A DNA stretch of 64,000 bases, from assembly GCF_001951155.1 (NCBI RefSeq), contig NZ_CP016359.1, positions 637,001-701,000 of the forward strand, in the 5' to 3' direction. The DNA comes from Christiangramia flava JLT2011. Lineage in GTDB: Bacteria > Bacteroidota > Bacteroidia > Flavobacteriales > Flavobacteriaceae. Under the pieces are notes generated by a model. That model had not been told where the DNA came from. It ran no database searches and saw only the letters and a program-made list of their open reading frames with translations. Shown here one piece after another: positions 1 to 8,280 of this stretch. Position numbers and translations under genes: made by a program. Each line of letters opens with the position of its first letter. Positions within the stretch are counted from its first letter, which is position 1.

Positions 1-98
1 TTCTGCCAGGCAGCAACATGCTCTTCAGCGTTGAAATTGGCAGGCCATTCAAATTTCCCAACCGGGAATTTCAGTTTTTCTAGCTCTTGTTCTTCCAT
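1..98 (-). CDS. YfiT/DinB-like protein, N-terminal fragment (cut by window edge)
   Basis: Only the first 32 codons are present, and the rest lies left of the window. The translated start (MEEQELEKLKFPVGKF, then EWPANF) matches the opening of YfiT-type DinB-superfamily proteins, putative metal-dependent bacillithiol-S-transferase-like hydrolases, whose N-terminus carries an L-K-F/Y-P-I/V-G-K-F signature. The call rests on that short signature alone; no metal-binding histidine is visible here. It is read leftward, with its start 60 bp downstream of the end of the prolyl isomerase gene and separated from it by a terminator hairpin, so it is probably transcribed separately. Confidence 0.6.
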   Translation of the reverse strand, partial: MEEQELEKLKFPVGKFEWPANFNAEEHVAAWQ

Positions 99-111
99 AT
101 ATAAAAATAAA

Positions 112-136
112 AAAGCGCCGGGAATACCAGCGCTTT
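112..136 (-). terminator. Rho-independent terminator of the PPIase gene
   Basis: Arms AAAGCGC (112-118) and GCGCTTT (130-136) form a 7-bp stem. On the minus strand the stem is followed by a T-rich run, as expected for an intrinsic terminator 20 bp after the isomerase stop codon. Confidence 0.8.
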
Positions 137-157
137 AAATATCAAATTCTGAAGAAT

Positions 158-1090
158 TTATTTTACGTTCATCAGCTCTACATCAAAAATCAGTACCGCA
201 TTGGGTGGAATAACACCTCCAGCACCTCTTTCACCGTAAGCCAGATCTGAAGGAATGACCAGCCTGGCCTTGTCTCCAACCTGTAACAACTGGATACCTT
301 CGTCCCAACCCGGGATCACATGCCCTACTCCAATGGGAAATTCGAGTGGCTGATTTCTTTTATAAGAAGAATCGAAAACGGTTCCGTCGGCCAGCTGACC
401 TTTATAATGAACCGATACGGTTTTTCCTTTTTCTGCCTGAATTCCGTCGCCTTTCTGGATGATCTTATATCGCAACCCGCTAGCTGTTTTTTCAAAACCG
501 GCAGCAAGTTTCTCAACTTCTGCTTCAGCAGCTTTTTTAGCTTCGGCTTCCCTTTTGGCTTTGGTAGCATGAAAGTCTTTAAAAGCTTCAGCTCCGTCAA
601 AATTTTCCGCAGCTGCACCCTGCCTGATGATTTCCAGTTTTTCGATTTTATCTCCCTGCTGAATTTTATCTACCACATCCTGGCCTTCCACTACATTTCC
701 GAAGACCGTGTGCTTCCCATCCAACCATGGAGTTTCCACGTGAGTGATAAAAAACTGACTTCCATTGGTTCCGGGACCTGCATTAGCCATAGACAATTTT
801 CCGGGTGCATCGTGCTTGAGCTCCGGATGGATCTCATCATCAAATTTATAACCCGGGCCACCGGCTCCGGTTCCGTTCGGGTCACCTCCCTGGATCATGA
901 AATCTGGGATCACCCGGTGAAATTTCAGTCCGTCATAATAAGGCTCTCCCGCTGTTTTAGCCTTGTTCTCTATTTTTCCTTCAGCCAAACCAACGAAATT
1001 CCCCACCGTTCCCGGTGTTTTTTCAAATTCCAGTTCAGCTAAAATTTCGCCTTTCGAAGTATGAAATTTAGCGTATAATCCGTCTTGCAT
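158..1090 (-). CDS. Dual-family peptidyl-prolyl isomerase (cyclophilin-FKBP fusion)
   Basis: This 310-residue protein joins two unrelated prolyl isomerases. Residues about 5-155 are a cyclophilin, with the catalytic [14 protein letters not shown] block (Arg59, Phe64, Gln67), the QFFIT strand (112-116) and the [10 protein letters not shown] loop (122-131). Residues 160-198 are an Ala/Glu/Lys-rich helical linker. Residues about 204-310 are an FKBP domain, with [28 protein letters not shown] and [22 protein letters not shown] all intact. No signal peptide is seen, so it should act in the cytoplasm on proline-limited folding. Fusions of this order are known as FK506- and cyclosporin-binding proteins in Bacteroidota and some protists. 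It has its own TAnnTTTG promoter and terminator, so it is monocistronic. Confidence 0.93.
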   Translation of the reverse strand: MQDGLYAKFHTSKGEILAELEFEKTPGTVGNFVGLAEGKIENKAKTAGEPYYDGLKFHRVIPDFMIQGGDPNGTGAGGPGYKFDDEIHPELKHDAPGKLSMANAGPGTNGSQFFITHVETPWLDGKHTVFGNVVEGQDVVDKIQQGDKIEKLEIIRQGAAAENFDGAEAFKDFHATKAKREAEAKKAAEAEVEKLAAGFEKTASGLRYKIIQKGDGIQAEKGKTVSVHYKGQLADGTVFDSSYKRNQPLEFPIGVGHVIPGWDEGIQLLQVGDKARLVIPSDLAYGERGAGGVIPPNAVLIFDVELMNVK

Positions 1091-1112
1091 TGTTGTAGAT
1101 TTTTATGAGTGG

Positions 1113-1120
1113 CAAAGATA
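1113..1120 (-). promoter_or_regulatory. Bacteroidota -7 promoter element (TATCTTTG) for the PPIase gene
   Basis: The minus strand reads TATCTTTG, an exact TAnnTTTG match, 23 bp ahead of the isomerase ATG and inside the 31-bp gap after the upstream gene. Confidence 0.65.
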
Positions 1121-1121
1121 C

Positions 1122-2753
1122 CTAATTTGATCCATAAACTTTTTCCCCATTCAGATAAGTTCTGACGACCTGCGTTTGAGGAACGCTGTCTATGGCAATT
1201 TCCATAATATCGCGATCAAGAATCACGAAATCTGCCAGTTTCCCTGGTTCGATACTGCCCTTTTCATTCTCTTCGAAATTGGAAAAAGCGGCCCAGATGG
1301 TCATGCCTTTTAAAGTTTCTTCCCGGCTCAGCGCTTCTTCGGGCATAAATCCGTTTTCCGGGAACTGCTGGGTGTCCTGGCGGGCAACCGCTGCGTAAAA
1401 CGTTAAAAACGGACTCACTTTTTCAACCGGGAAATCAGTTCCCAGCGCCACCAGTCCCGCCTGGTCTAGTAATTTCTGATAAGCGTAAGCGCCTTTGATC
1501 CTCTTTTCGCCCAATCTATCTTCTGCCCAATACATGTCGCTCGTGGCATGTGTAGGCTGGACAGAGGGAATGATATTCTTGCTGAAATAATGAAAATCTG
1601 CTGAATCGATCACTTGGGAATGTTCCACTCTCCAGCGCCTGTCTGGCGAATCCTTCAGAAGTGAATCATAAGTCTTCAGCACCAGGTAATTTGCCGAATC
1701 TCCAATCGCATGGGTATTCATCTGAAATTCACTTTTTGCCACGCGCTCGGCGATCTTTTTAAATTCGGAAACGGGCGAAAGCAAAGCACCAAAATGCCCG
1801 TGCCTGTCTGAATATTCCTCTTTCAATGCCGCGCCTCGAGAACCAAGAGCACCATCCCCGTAGAATTTTACCGAGCGAACATTCAGGCGGTCGGTTTTAT
1901 AAGGGGCACGATCAAGGTAATAATCAAGGTTTTGCGGGGTATTAGCCACCATGGCATACACCCGCATTTTCAGTTCCCCGGTTTTCTGAAGGCTGTCAAT
2001 AGTTTCGATCACCTGGCGATCCAGACCTGCGTCATCCACGGTGGTTAAACCGTAAGAGAAACAGATCTTTTCAGCAGCAAGTAAGGCTGTTTTTCTTTCC
2101 GAAAAATCAGGTGCTTTCTGGCTTTTTTCGATCAGTTCCATGGGATTATCAATCAGGATCCCGGTAAGTTTCCCCTCTTTTTGTTCAATATCGCCACCTT
2201 CAAAATCGGTTTCCGTGGTAATGCCGGCAAGGTCCAGTGCTGCCTGGTTGGCTAATATCGCGTGGCCGTCGATGCGGGAGATGGCGACGGGAGTATCTGG
2301 AAAGAGCTGGTCCAGGGTATCTTTCACAGGAAATTCCTTGATCTCCCAGTCATTTTGGTCCCAGCCACGACCGGTGATATAATCCAGCTGGTATTTATTC
2401 TGAAATCTCACGATTTTCGTCACAACTTCTGCAAAGCTGCTGGTCCCTGTGAGATCCACGCGGCGTTGTTGTAACCCGAAATTATAGAAATGGGCGTGTG
2501 CATCAATCAGCCCGGGAAAAATGGCTTTTCCGCCGGCATCATACGTGCTATCGGAATCGTATTGTTCTTTCAGGTCTTCAGAAGTTCCCACGGCCAGGAA
2601 TTTCCCGTCTTTCACAACAAAAGCTTCCTGTTTGCTAAAGCTGCTATCAACCGTATAAACCTTTGCATTATAAACCAGTAAATCGGCTTTTTCCTTTGAA
2701 TTGCAGGAAACAAGGAGGAAAGAAAGTAGAAGAATGTAGCTAATTTTATTCAT
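1122..2753 (-). CDS. Amidohydrolase-family lipoprotein (YtcJ-like)
   Basis: The 543-residue protein starts with a lipoprotein signal (LLVSC, lipid-anchored Cys17), so it sits on an envelope membrane. The catalytic part belongs to the amidohydrolase_3 (YtcJ/exoenzyme-regulatory AepA-like) branch: the small beta domain opens at ADLLVYNAKVYTVD, the metal-binding HxH is at His86/His88 (GLIDAHAHF), later ligand blocks are NTHAIGDSAN and EHSQ, and the closing Asp is in GTDFPVE. These enzymes cleave amide or related C-N bonds with one or two metals, and the natural substrate of this subgroup is mostly unknown. It is followed 9 bp upstream on the same strand by the PiT-like gene and may be co-transcribed with it. 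A second, different amidohydrolase lies at 5091. Confidence 0.85.
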   Translation of the reverse strand: MNKISYILLLSFLLVSCNSKEKADLLVYNAKVYTVDSSFSKQEAFVVKDGKFLAVGTSEDLKEQYDSDSTYDAGGKAIFPGLIDAHAHFYNFGLQQRRVDLTGTSSFAEVVTKIVRFQNKYQLDYITGRGWDQNDWEIKEFPVKDTLDQLFPDTPVAISRIDGHAILANQAALDLAGITTETDFEGGDIEQKEGKLTGILIDNPMELIEKSQKAPDFSERKTALLAAEKICFSYGLTTVDDAGLDRQVIETIDSLQKTGELKMRVYAMVANTPQNLDYYLDRAPYKTDRLNVRSVKFYGDGALGSRGAALKEEYSDRHGHFGALLSPVSEFKKIAERVAKSEFQMNTHAIGDSANYLVLKTYDSLLKDSPDRRWRVEHSQVIDSADFHYFSKNIIPSVQPTHATSDMYWAEDRLGEKRIKGAYAYQKLLDQAGLVALGTDFPVEKVSPFLTFYAAVARQDTQQFPENGFMPEEALSREETLKGMTIWAAFSNFEENEKGSIEPGKLADFVILDRDIMEIAIDSVPQTQVVRTYLNGEKVYGSN

Positions 2754-2762
2754 GAAATGTTT

Positions 2763-3893
2763 TTATAAAATGGAAGATAAGGCATTGAGAATCGTATCGC
2801 GAATGGTTTGGTTGGCTGCTGCGGCCAGCGCTACGGAAATGATCAACCCTAAAAAGGCATAGCCAAAATCCCTGGTAATGAGCCTAAAAGCTTTATTACG
2901 ATGTTTTTTGCCCTTTTTCTTACGGGCCAGGCTAATCGCAATTTCCCTACCGCCAATAACACCCAGGAACACCCAGGTTGTACTCATTGGCACGGTGCTG
3001 ATAAAAAGTTTATAGATCAAGAGCAATACATAGGTGAAATCTACAAGTGTGGCGGCGCGAATATCTGAAATTCGGGATTTCTCGCTGACCACTTCCTGAA
3101 TACGGTCGCCACGTAGATAGAATAGCAGGCCTAAGCCCATGAAAATGGTAATGGCAAAAATGATGAATTGCAGGAGGTTTTGCTGGCGAGGCAGGAACAC
3201 TGCAATATTGGCGCCGTCCTGCATCACCCAGACAGCCCAGAGCGTTCCGCTAACGATCCATTGAACGGCGGTCCAGACATTGCTAGCATTGCGGCTTTTA
3301 AAATATTTCCTGATGATATTATAGGAAAAATACCAGACGGCAAAAGACAGGATGAATGCCAGTACGTAACCCGATAAGCTTTTCCCGATCACCGATGTGA
3401 TCCCGGAAGTATCAGCGCTAAATACACTTAAGATGAGGAAAGTAGTAGAAACTGGCATTCTTAAACGAGTAAGGATGAGCAGCACCAATGGGGCGATGAT
3501 CTGAAAGAAACTGAACCGCTCCGGATGTGGATAATCTGAAGTCCCGTCAGGATTCAACAAACGCTGATAGGTTACATCCCCATCAAAATACACCCAGCTG
3601 AATGCCACCGTTGCTACGAAAATGCTTCCCACAAAAAGCCATAAGATCCACCATTTCTTGGCTTTATTACTTTCAATAAAAGTCCCGAGAGACTGAATAC
3701 TGTCATTGGCTACGGTTGCGTAAGCCGCGAAGAAAAAGCCCAGCCACATGGCCCCACGCGGGTAACCGGTCATGATTCCTGCGAGAATGATTCCCACGAT
3801 CACGATGGAAAGGAATGTTTTTTCTTTTACCAGGACGTCAAGGAGGTTCAGGTAGGGTCGGTCGCGGTTAATCCGCCTGAATTTTTTGGCCAT
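2763..3893 (-). CDS. PiT-family-like phosphate permease
   Basis: The 376-residue integral membrane protein has about ten hydrophobic segments. Two inverted-repeat motifs typical of PiT phosphate:cation symporters are visible: an AND...GT block (TVANDSIQSLGTF) in the N-terminal half, and P-V/M-STT blocks (MPVSTTF and VPMSTTW), one in each half. A basic cytoplasmic loop (SLARKKKGKKHRNKAF) separates the last segments. By family knowledge it moves inorganic phosphate; the substrate is inferred and other ions cannot be excluded, because the canonical GAND starts here as VAND. It is close upstream of the amidohydrolase gene on the same strand. The promoter region (3894-4025) is shared with the divergent MEMO-like gene. 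Confidence 0.7.
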   Translation of the reverse strand: MAKKFRRINRDRPYLNLLDVLVKEKTFLSIVIVGIILAGIMTGYPRGAMWLGFFFAAYATVANDSIQSLGTFIESNKAKKWWILWLFVGSIFVATVAFSWVYFDGDVTYQRLLNPDGTSDYPHPERFSFFQIIAPLVLLILTRLRMPVSTTFLILSVFSADTSGITSVIGKSLSGYVLAFILSFAVWYFSYNIIRKYFKSRNASNVWTAVQWIVSGTLWAVWVMQDGANIAVFLPRQQNLLQFIIFAITIFMGLGLLFYLRGDRIQEVVSEKSRISDIRAATLVDFTYVLLLIYKLFISTVPMSTTWVFLGVIGGREIAISLARKKKGKKHRNKAFRLITRDFGYAFLGLIISVALAAAANQTIRDTILNALSSIL

Positions 3894-4025
3894 GTATTTT
3901 AGCTATACAGTTAGGCGACTAAAATATACTTTTTCCCGCTTTTCACCATAATTTAAAAAATGGACAGGACGCGAGATAGTCGAAAATTGCCCAAAAAAGC
4001 CTAATTTAGGGCAAATTACCACTAC

Positions 4026-5081
4026 ATGAATTTCAGGCTTTCGATAGTTTGTTTTTTTATTTTTTCGGTGGTGTTCGCCCAGCAACCGGAAGAAAGAACC
4101 AGGCATTTTCATGATTCCATAGGTTTTGCCAAACACGCCTGGCAAATGGATAGTGTCTACGCCAGAATCGCTTCCGAAGATAAGATGCCCAACCACGAAA
4201 TCTACAAAGCGGTGATCAACCCCCACGATGATTACACCTATGCCGGTGGTTTATATGCCAGGACGCTTTCCGGCATCCAGGCGTCAACCGTCATCCTGGT
4301 GGGCGTTGCACACAGAGCGAAAAATTACGACCTGGCAGACCAACTGATTTTTGGCGATTTTGATAATTGGGAAGCGCCCTACGGAAAAGTAAAAATTTCA
4401 GCCCTAAGGGAGAAGATCCTGAAAAACCTGGATCCAGAAGTCTATATCGTCCATGATTCGATGATGCAACTCGAGCATTCCCTGGAAGCCATAGTGCCGT
4501 TTCTTCAGAAAAAAGACAAGAATGTGGAAATCATTCCCGTTTTGGTACCCTACATGAAATTCAGCGATATGCAGCAATTTTCCGAAGAACTCGCCAGGGC
4601 GACGAAGGAAGTATTAATAACAGAGCAGCTGGAGTTTGGCCAGGATGTCGCCATCGTCATTTCCAACGACGCGATACATTACGGTAGTGAAGATTGGGGC
4701 GGCAGTGACCTGGCGCCTTTTGGGACCGACAGTATTGGCAATGCCAGGGCCCACCAGAAAGATGAAAAGATTATTGAAGAAACCCTAAAAGGAACACTTT
4801 CCGAAGAAAAAATTAAGCAGTTCAACCAGTACACGGTTGATGGAAATAATTATAAACAGTACGATTGGACCTGGTGCGGAAGGTACTCGGTCCCGTTTGG
4901 TTTATTATTTGCTAATAAACTGAACATGATGCTAAACCACCAGAACCTGAATGGCAGCCTGATTGGCTACCGTTCCAGCCTTTACAATGAACATATCCCG
5001 GTCACCGATCTAGGGATGGGAACCACCGCTCCCGCAAAACCAACACATTGGGTCGCTTATCTCGGAATGAGCTACCAGTAA
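4026..5081 (+). CDS. MEMO1-like (AmmeMemoRadiSam protein B) secreted protein
   Basis: This 351-residue protein has a signal peptide (hydrophobic run to FAQ, about residue 19). The core fits the MEMO family, which is related to class III extradiol dioxygenases: the PHDDYTYAGGLYA block (compare PHAGY.YSG), VILVGVAHR, LEHSLEAIVPFLQ, and VISNDAIHYGS with a likely metal-binding His. Cytoplasmic MEMO proteins occur with AMMECR1 and radical-SAM partners, but neither is present here, and the signal peptide suggests an envelope role. It lies 9 bp ahead of an amidohydrolase lipoprotein on the same strand, so the two are probably an operon. The reaction is unknown. Confidence 0.75.
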   Translation: MNFRLSIVCFFIFSVVFAQQPEERTRHFHDSIGFAKHAWQMDSVYARIASEDKMPNHEIYKAVINPHDDYTYAGGLYARTLSGIQASTVILVGVAHRAKNYDLADQLIFGDFDNWEAPYGKVKISALREKILKNLDPEVYIVHDSMMQLEHSLEAIVPFLQKKDKNVEIIPVLVPYMKFSDMQQFSEELARATKEVLITEQLEFGQDVAIVISNDAIHYGSEDWGGSDLAPFGTDSIGNARAHQKDEKIIEETLKGTLSEEKIKQFNQYTVDGNNYKQYDWTWCGRYSVPFGLLFANKLNMMLNHQNLNGSLIGYRSSLYNEHIPVTDLGMGTTAPAKPTHWVAYLGMSYQ

Positions 5082-5090
5082 ACCTGCACT

Positions 5091-6467
5091 ATGAAAAAAC
5101 TACATATTCTACTTCTATTTTCCATCCTTCTGATTTCCTGCGACGATAACAGTCGTGGGGATTATGATTTGCTCATCACCAACGCGAATATCGTGGATGT
5201 GAAGAACAACCAGGTCATCAGGAACCAGATGATCGGGATCAAAGATGATACGATCGCTTACACCGGCCCCATGAGCGGTCGCGACAATTATGACTCTTCG
5301 GAAACGCTGGACGCACAGGGTAAATTCCTCATTCCTGGGTTGTGGGACATGCACGTTCATTTCCGCGGCGGAGAGCAACTTGCAAAAGAAAACAAGGATT
5401 TCCTAAAATTGTTCCTTTCCTACGGAATCACTACCGTTCGGGATGCCGGTGGAGATATTACACCACAGCTCCTGAGCTGGAAAAAAAATATTGAAAGCGG
5501 AAAACTGGAAGGCCCCAGAATTTTCACCTCCGGGCCGAAACTGGATGGGAAAGATCCTGCCTGGGAAGGTTCGATTTCAGTAGTCAGCGACCAGGATGTT
5601 CAGCAAGCTCTGGATTCGCTTCAGGATATGAAGGTAGATTTCGTAAAGATCTACGACGGAAGTATCACTCCTGAAAATTTTTACAAGATCATCCAGGAGG
5701 CTGAAAAACGCGGAATGAAAACCACAGGTCATATGCCGATGGATGCCAATTTCCTTACCGCAGTAGATTACGGTCTCGACGGGAGTGAACATATGTATTA
5801 TATCATCAAAGCCTGCTCCCCGAAAGCTGACAGCCTGAGCAATCTTGGCCTGGGCTACGGAATGATGAACGACCTGGTAGATTCTTATGATGAGAACCTG
5901 GCCAATATGGTCTTTTCGAAACTGAAGGTTCAGAAAACCAGTATTACTCCTACCCTTCATATAGGCAAAGTACTTTCCGGGCTGGCCGATACCGATCATG
6001 GACAGGACAGTACCCTGGAACATATTGGCAGAGGCATCAGGAAGACATACCAGCGCAGGATAGATGCCGCAAAACAGGCAAAAGCCTCTGGCAATACCAT
6101 GCGAAGCAAAGTCCAGGAACTCAGTGAAAAAATGATCGTCCCCATGTTCAATTCCGGAGTAAATATCGTCGCGGGATCAGACTGCGGCGCTTACAACTCC
6201 TTCGTGTATCCCGGCCAATCCCTGCACGCTGAATTAAAAGCCCTGGTTGATGCAGGTCTTACACCTGCCCAGGCTCTGCAAACTTCAGTCATCAACGGAC
6301 CGAAATTCTTCGGTTTGGAAAAAGATTACGGCGCTATCGAAAAAGGAAAAATTGGAGATATCCTGATCCTGAATAAGAATCCGCTGGAAGATATTGAAAA
6401 TACCAGTAGTATCATTTACGTGATCAAAAACGGAGAAACGATGAAACCTCGTGACCTGGCAGACTAG
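5091..6467 (+). CDS. Amidohydrolase-family lipoprotein (imidazolonepropionase-like)
   Basis: The 458-residue protein has a lipobox (ILLISC, Cys17). It shows a full amidohydrolase_1 layout: DLLITNANIVDV beta strand, metal-binding HVH in GLWDMHVHFRGG, a catalytic/bridging Lys in VDFVKIYDG, His in TTGHMP, a later ligand in GSEHMYY, and the Asp in VAGSDCGAYN. The C-terminal AIEKGKIGDILILNKNPLEDI returns to the beta domain. Such enzymes are often annotated as Xaa-Pro or cyclic dipeptide/imidazolone hydrolases; the exact substrate cannot be read from sequence. It is co-directional with the MEMO-like gene 9 bp upstream and ends just before a strong bidirectional terminator. Confidence 0.87.
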   Translation: MKKLHILLLFSILLISCDDNSRGDYDLLITNANIVDVKNNQVIRNQMIGIKDDTIAYTGPMSGRDNYDSSETLDAQGKFLIPGLWDMHVHFRGGEQLAKENKDFLKLFLSYGITTVRDAGGDITPQLLSWKKNIESGKLEGPRIFTSGPKLDGKDPAWEGSISVVSDQDVQQALDSLQDMKVDFVKIYDGSITPENFYKIIQEAEKRGMKTTGHMPMDANFLTAVDYGLDGSEHMYYIIKACSPKADSLSNLGLGYGMMNDLVDSYDENLANMVFSKLKVQKTSITPTLHIGKVLSGLADTDHGQDSTLEHIGRGIRKTYQRRIDAAKQAKASGNTMRSKVQELSEKMIVPMFNSGVNIVAGSDCGAYNSFVYPGQSLHAELKALVDAGLTPAQALQTSVINGPKFFGLEKDYGAIEKGKIGDILILNKNPLEDIENTSSIIYVIKNGETMKPRDLAD

Positions 6468-6472
6468 AAACG

Positions 6473-6504
6473 AAAAAAACCTTCAGTTTTTCTGAAGGTT
6501 TTTT
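6473..6504. terminator. Bidirectional terminator between converging genes
   Basis: The inverted repeat AACCTTCAG / CTGAAGGTT is flanked by A7 on the left and T6 on the right, so it terminates both the + strand amidohydrolase operon and the - strand barrel gene. Confidence 0.9.
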
Positions 6505-6530
6505 GATGCTGTAAACTTCTAATTTCAGAG

Positions 6531-8252
6531 TTAGAAATCGAATTTATAGGTGGCTCCGGCAAGCACCTGCACTCCCTGAACATCATAATCCATCCATTTC
6601 TGATAATTATTGTTCAACAGGTTACTTCCCTTAAGAAATGCTGACAGGCGGTCGTTGAAGCGATAGCCCAGATGAGCATTCACATCAAAATAGCTGTCTA
6701 AGGTCACAGTCATTGGCGCCGAAGCGTCATTCACACTACTATACTGGTCCATTCGCTCGCCCACATAGAATAGATTGGCACCGGTATACCATTTATCAGT
6801 GATCTGATAATCGGCATTCAGGCTGGCCTTCATATTTGGCAAATTCCAGGCTTCGACCTGCTCATCAGTAGAATAATCAAAGAATTCCCCGCTTAGACCT
6901 AAACGGAAATCATTGTTTACATCCACGTTGATTTCGGCAAAAAATGACAGGGTTTTCACATCGTCATACACCACTCCAAAGCTGTTGCCATAAGTATAAT
7001 CTTCCGCCGCAAGCGAAGAAGCATCATAATTTCTTCGGAAAAGTGGCTTATTGAATTCTGAATTATAGCTGGCTCTCAGGTTGTAGGAGAATGCGTTGCT
7101 CAGCTTCCCTTTACCGCCCAAATATCCGTTGTATTCATTATCAGTAGGCATGATATCCAGCGTTGGTGACACATATGGGTTTTCCTGAAACAGGTCGTAA
7201 TAGCTGTTCTGGTTCAGCCCACCTTCCAGACCGGCATAAGCGGTGAAATAATCGCCAGCGAGTCGGTAACTCGCGGTAACCGCTGGATACAGGTAAAAGC
7301 TGTTATCGCTATTTTTCGTGTCCATTCCGTATACAAAAGAAACTCCCAGATTGATGCTCAAATCATCGCGTAAAATCAGTAAACTGGGAGTCGCAGAAAA
7401 ATTCAGATAGGTATATTCATCACCGGGACTGGTAAAATACCCATCCTCAAAACTTCCGTTCAGGATATCGGCTCCGAGATCGATCGAGATCAGCTCTTCT
7501 GCAATTTCCAGCTCCAGATCAGTATTAGCTGTAAAACGCAGTTCGGAAGTAGCGTAGCTATCGCCGGTATAACGCAATTTCGCATCTGCCGATTTAAAGA
7601 AGGAGTCATACAAATCTATTTCGCCGCCTAAATAGGCTGAAAAAAGACTGTGGCCGGGATCGATCGCCAGTAATTGTGATTCGCTTAAACCGTTGTTTTC
7701 GGGAAGCCCATACCAGTTAAAAAGCTGGTGTTCGCCGCCAACTTCGGTCATCCACGAATAATCGCGATCCCGCATATTGTAACTCAAATTGAGCTCGGTA
7801 TCATAGAATTTATTTTCGAGTTCCACGCCGTCAATGCCGCCCTGAGATGAATTGTGGTTCATGAATATCCCAAAATTGCTGCCGCGATCTATCTCGAGAT
7901 TCGAGTAGAATTCGGCCAGGACATTCGAATAATTTCCGAAGCCAAGCGTGGCATAATTATCATACACTTTTGGTGGATGTTCGCGTTCAACGACCGTGGC
8001 ACGTCCCTTTGCCGGAGTAAAAGTCGAAGCCACAGGCACCGAAAATATGGAATATTTCACCGGTTTTTTCTGAAGCGTGACCGAGTCACTGCGAGTAGGA
8101 GTTTCACGAATCTTGTTCGCATCTTTTACTGATGGCGTATACGGTTTGACCACTGTTACGGTCTCGCTGCCTATTGGATCCTGCGCGTAAAGAACTCCGC
8201 CGCAGATAGAAATGAATAGTAGGAGACTTTTCCTGATTGCTTTTGATCGCAT
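6531..8252 (-). CDS. TonB-dependent-receptor-like outer membrane beta-barrel protein
   Basis: The 573-residue protein has a signal peptide ending near YAQ (about residue 24). It is almost entirely alternating aromatic/polar beta strands (TLGFGNYSNVLAEFYS, LNLSYNMRDRDYSWMTEV, and others) and ends in a C-terminal aromatic strand (ATYKFDF), typical for BamA-inserted barrels. The N-terminal VTVVKPYTPSVKDANKI segment resembles a short TonB-box-like lead, but no complete plug domain is visible. It follows the 1006-residue TPR gene on the same strand with a 28-bp gap. This TPR/barrel pair recurs in Flavobacteriaceae, so the TPR protein probably supports the barrel. The ligand is unknown. Confidence 0.75.
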   Translation of the reverse strand: MRSKAIRKSLLLFISICGGVLYAQDPIGSETVTVVKPYTPSVKDANKIRETPTRSDSVTLQKKPVKYSIFSVPVASTFTPAKGRATVVEREHPPKVYDNYATLGFGNYSNVLAEFYSNLEIDRGSNFGIFMNHNSSQGGIDGVELENKFYDTELNLSYNMRDRDYSWMTEVGGEHQLFNWYGLPENNGLSESQLLAIDPGHSLFSAYLGGEIDLYDSFFKSADAKLRYTGDSYATSELRFTANTDLELEIAEELISIDLGADILNGSFEDGYFTSPGDEYTYLNFSATPSLLILRDDLSINLGVSFVYGMDTKNSDNSFYLYPAVTASYRLAGDYFTAYAGLEGGLNQNSYYDLFQENPYVSPTLDIMPTDNEYNGYLGGKGKLSNAFSYNLRASYNSEFNKPLFRRNYDASSLAAEDYTYGNSFGVVYDDVKTLSFFAEINVDVNNDFRLGLSGEFFDYSTDEQVEAWNLPNMKASLNADYQITDKWYTGANLFYVGERMDQYSSVNDASAPMTVTLDSYFDVNAHLGYRFNDRLSAFLKGSNLLNNNYQKWMDYDVQGVQVLAGATYKFDF

Positions 8253-8280
8253 ATAGCTAAGAATCTAGTTGAGATTAAGT

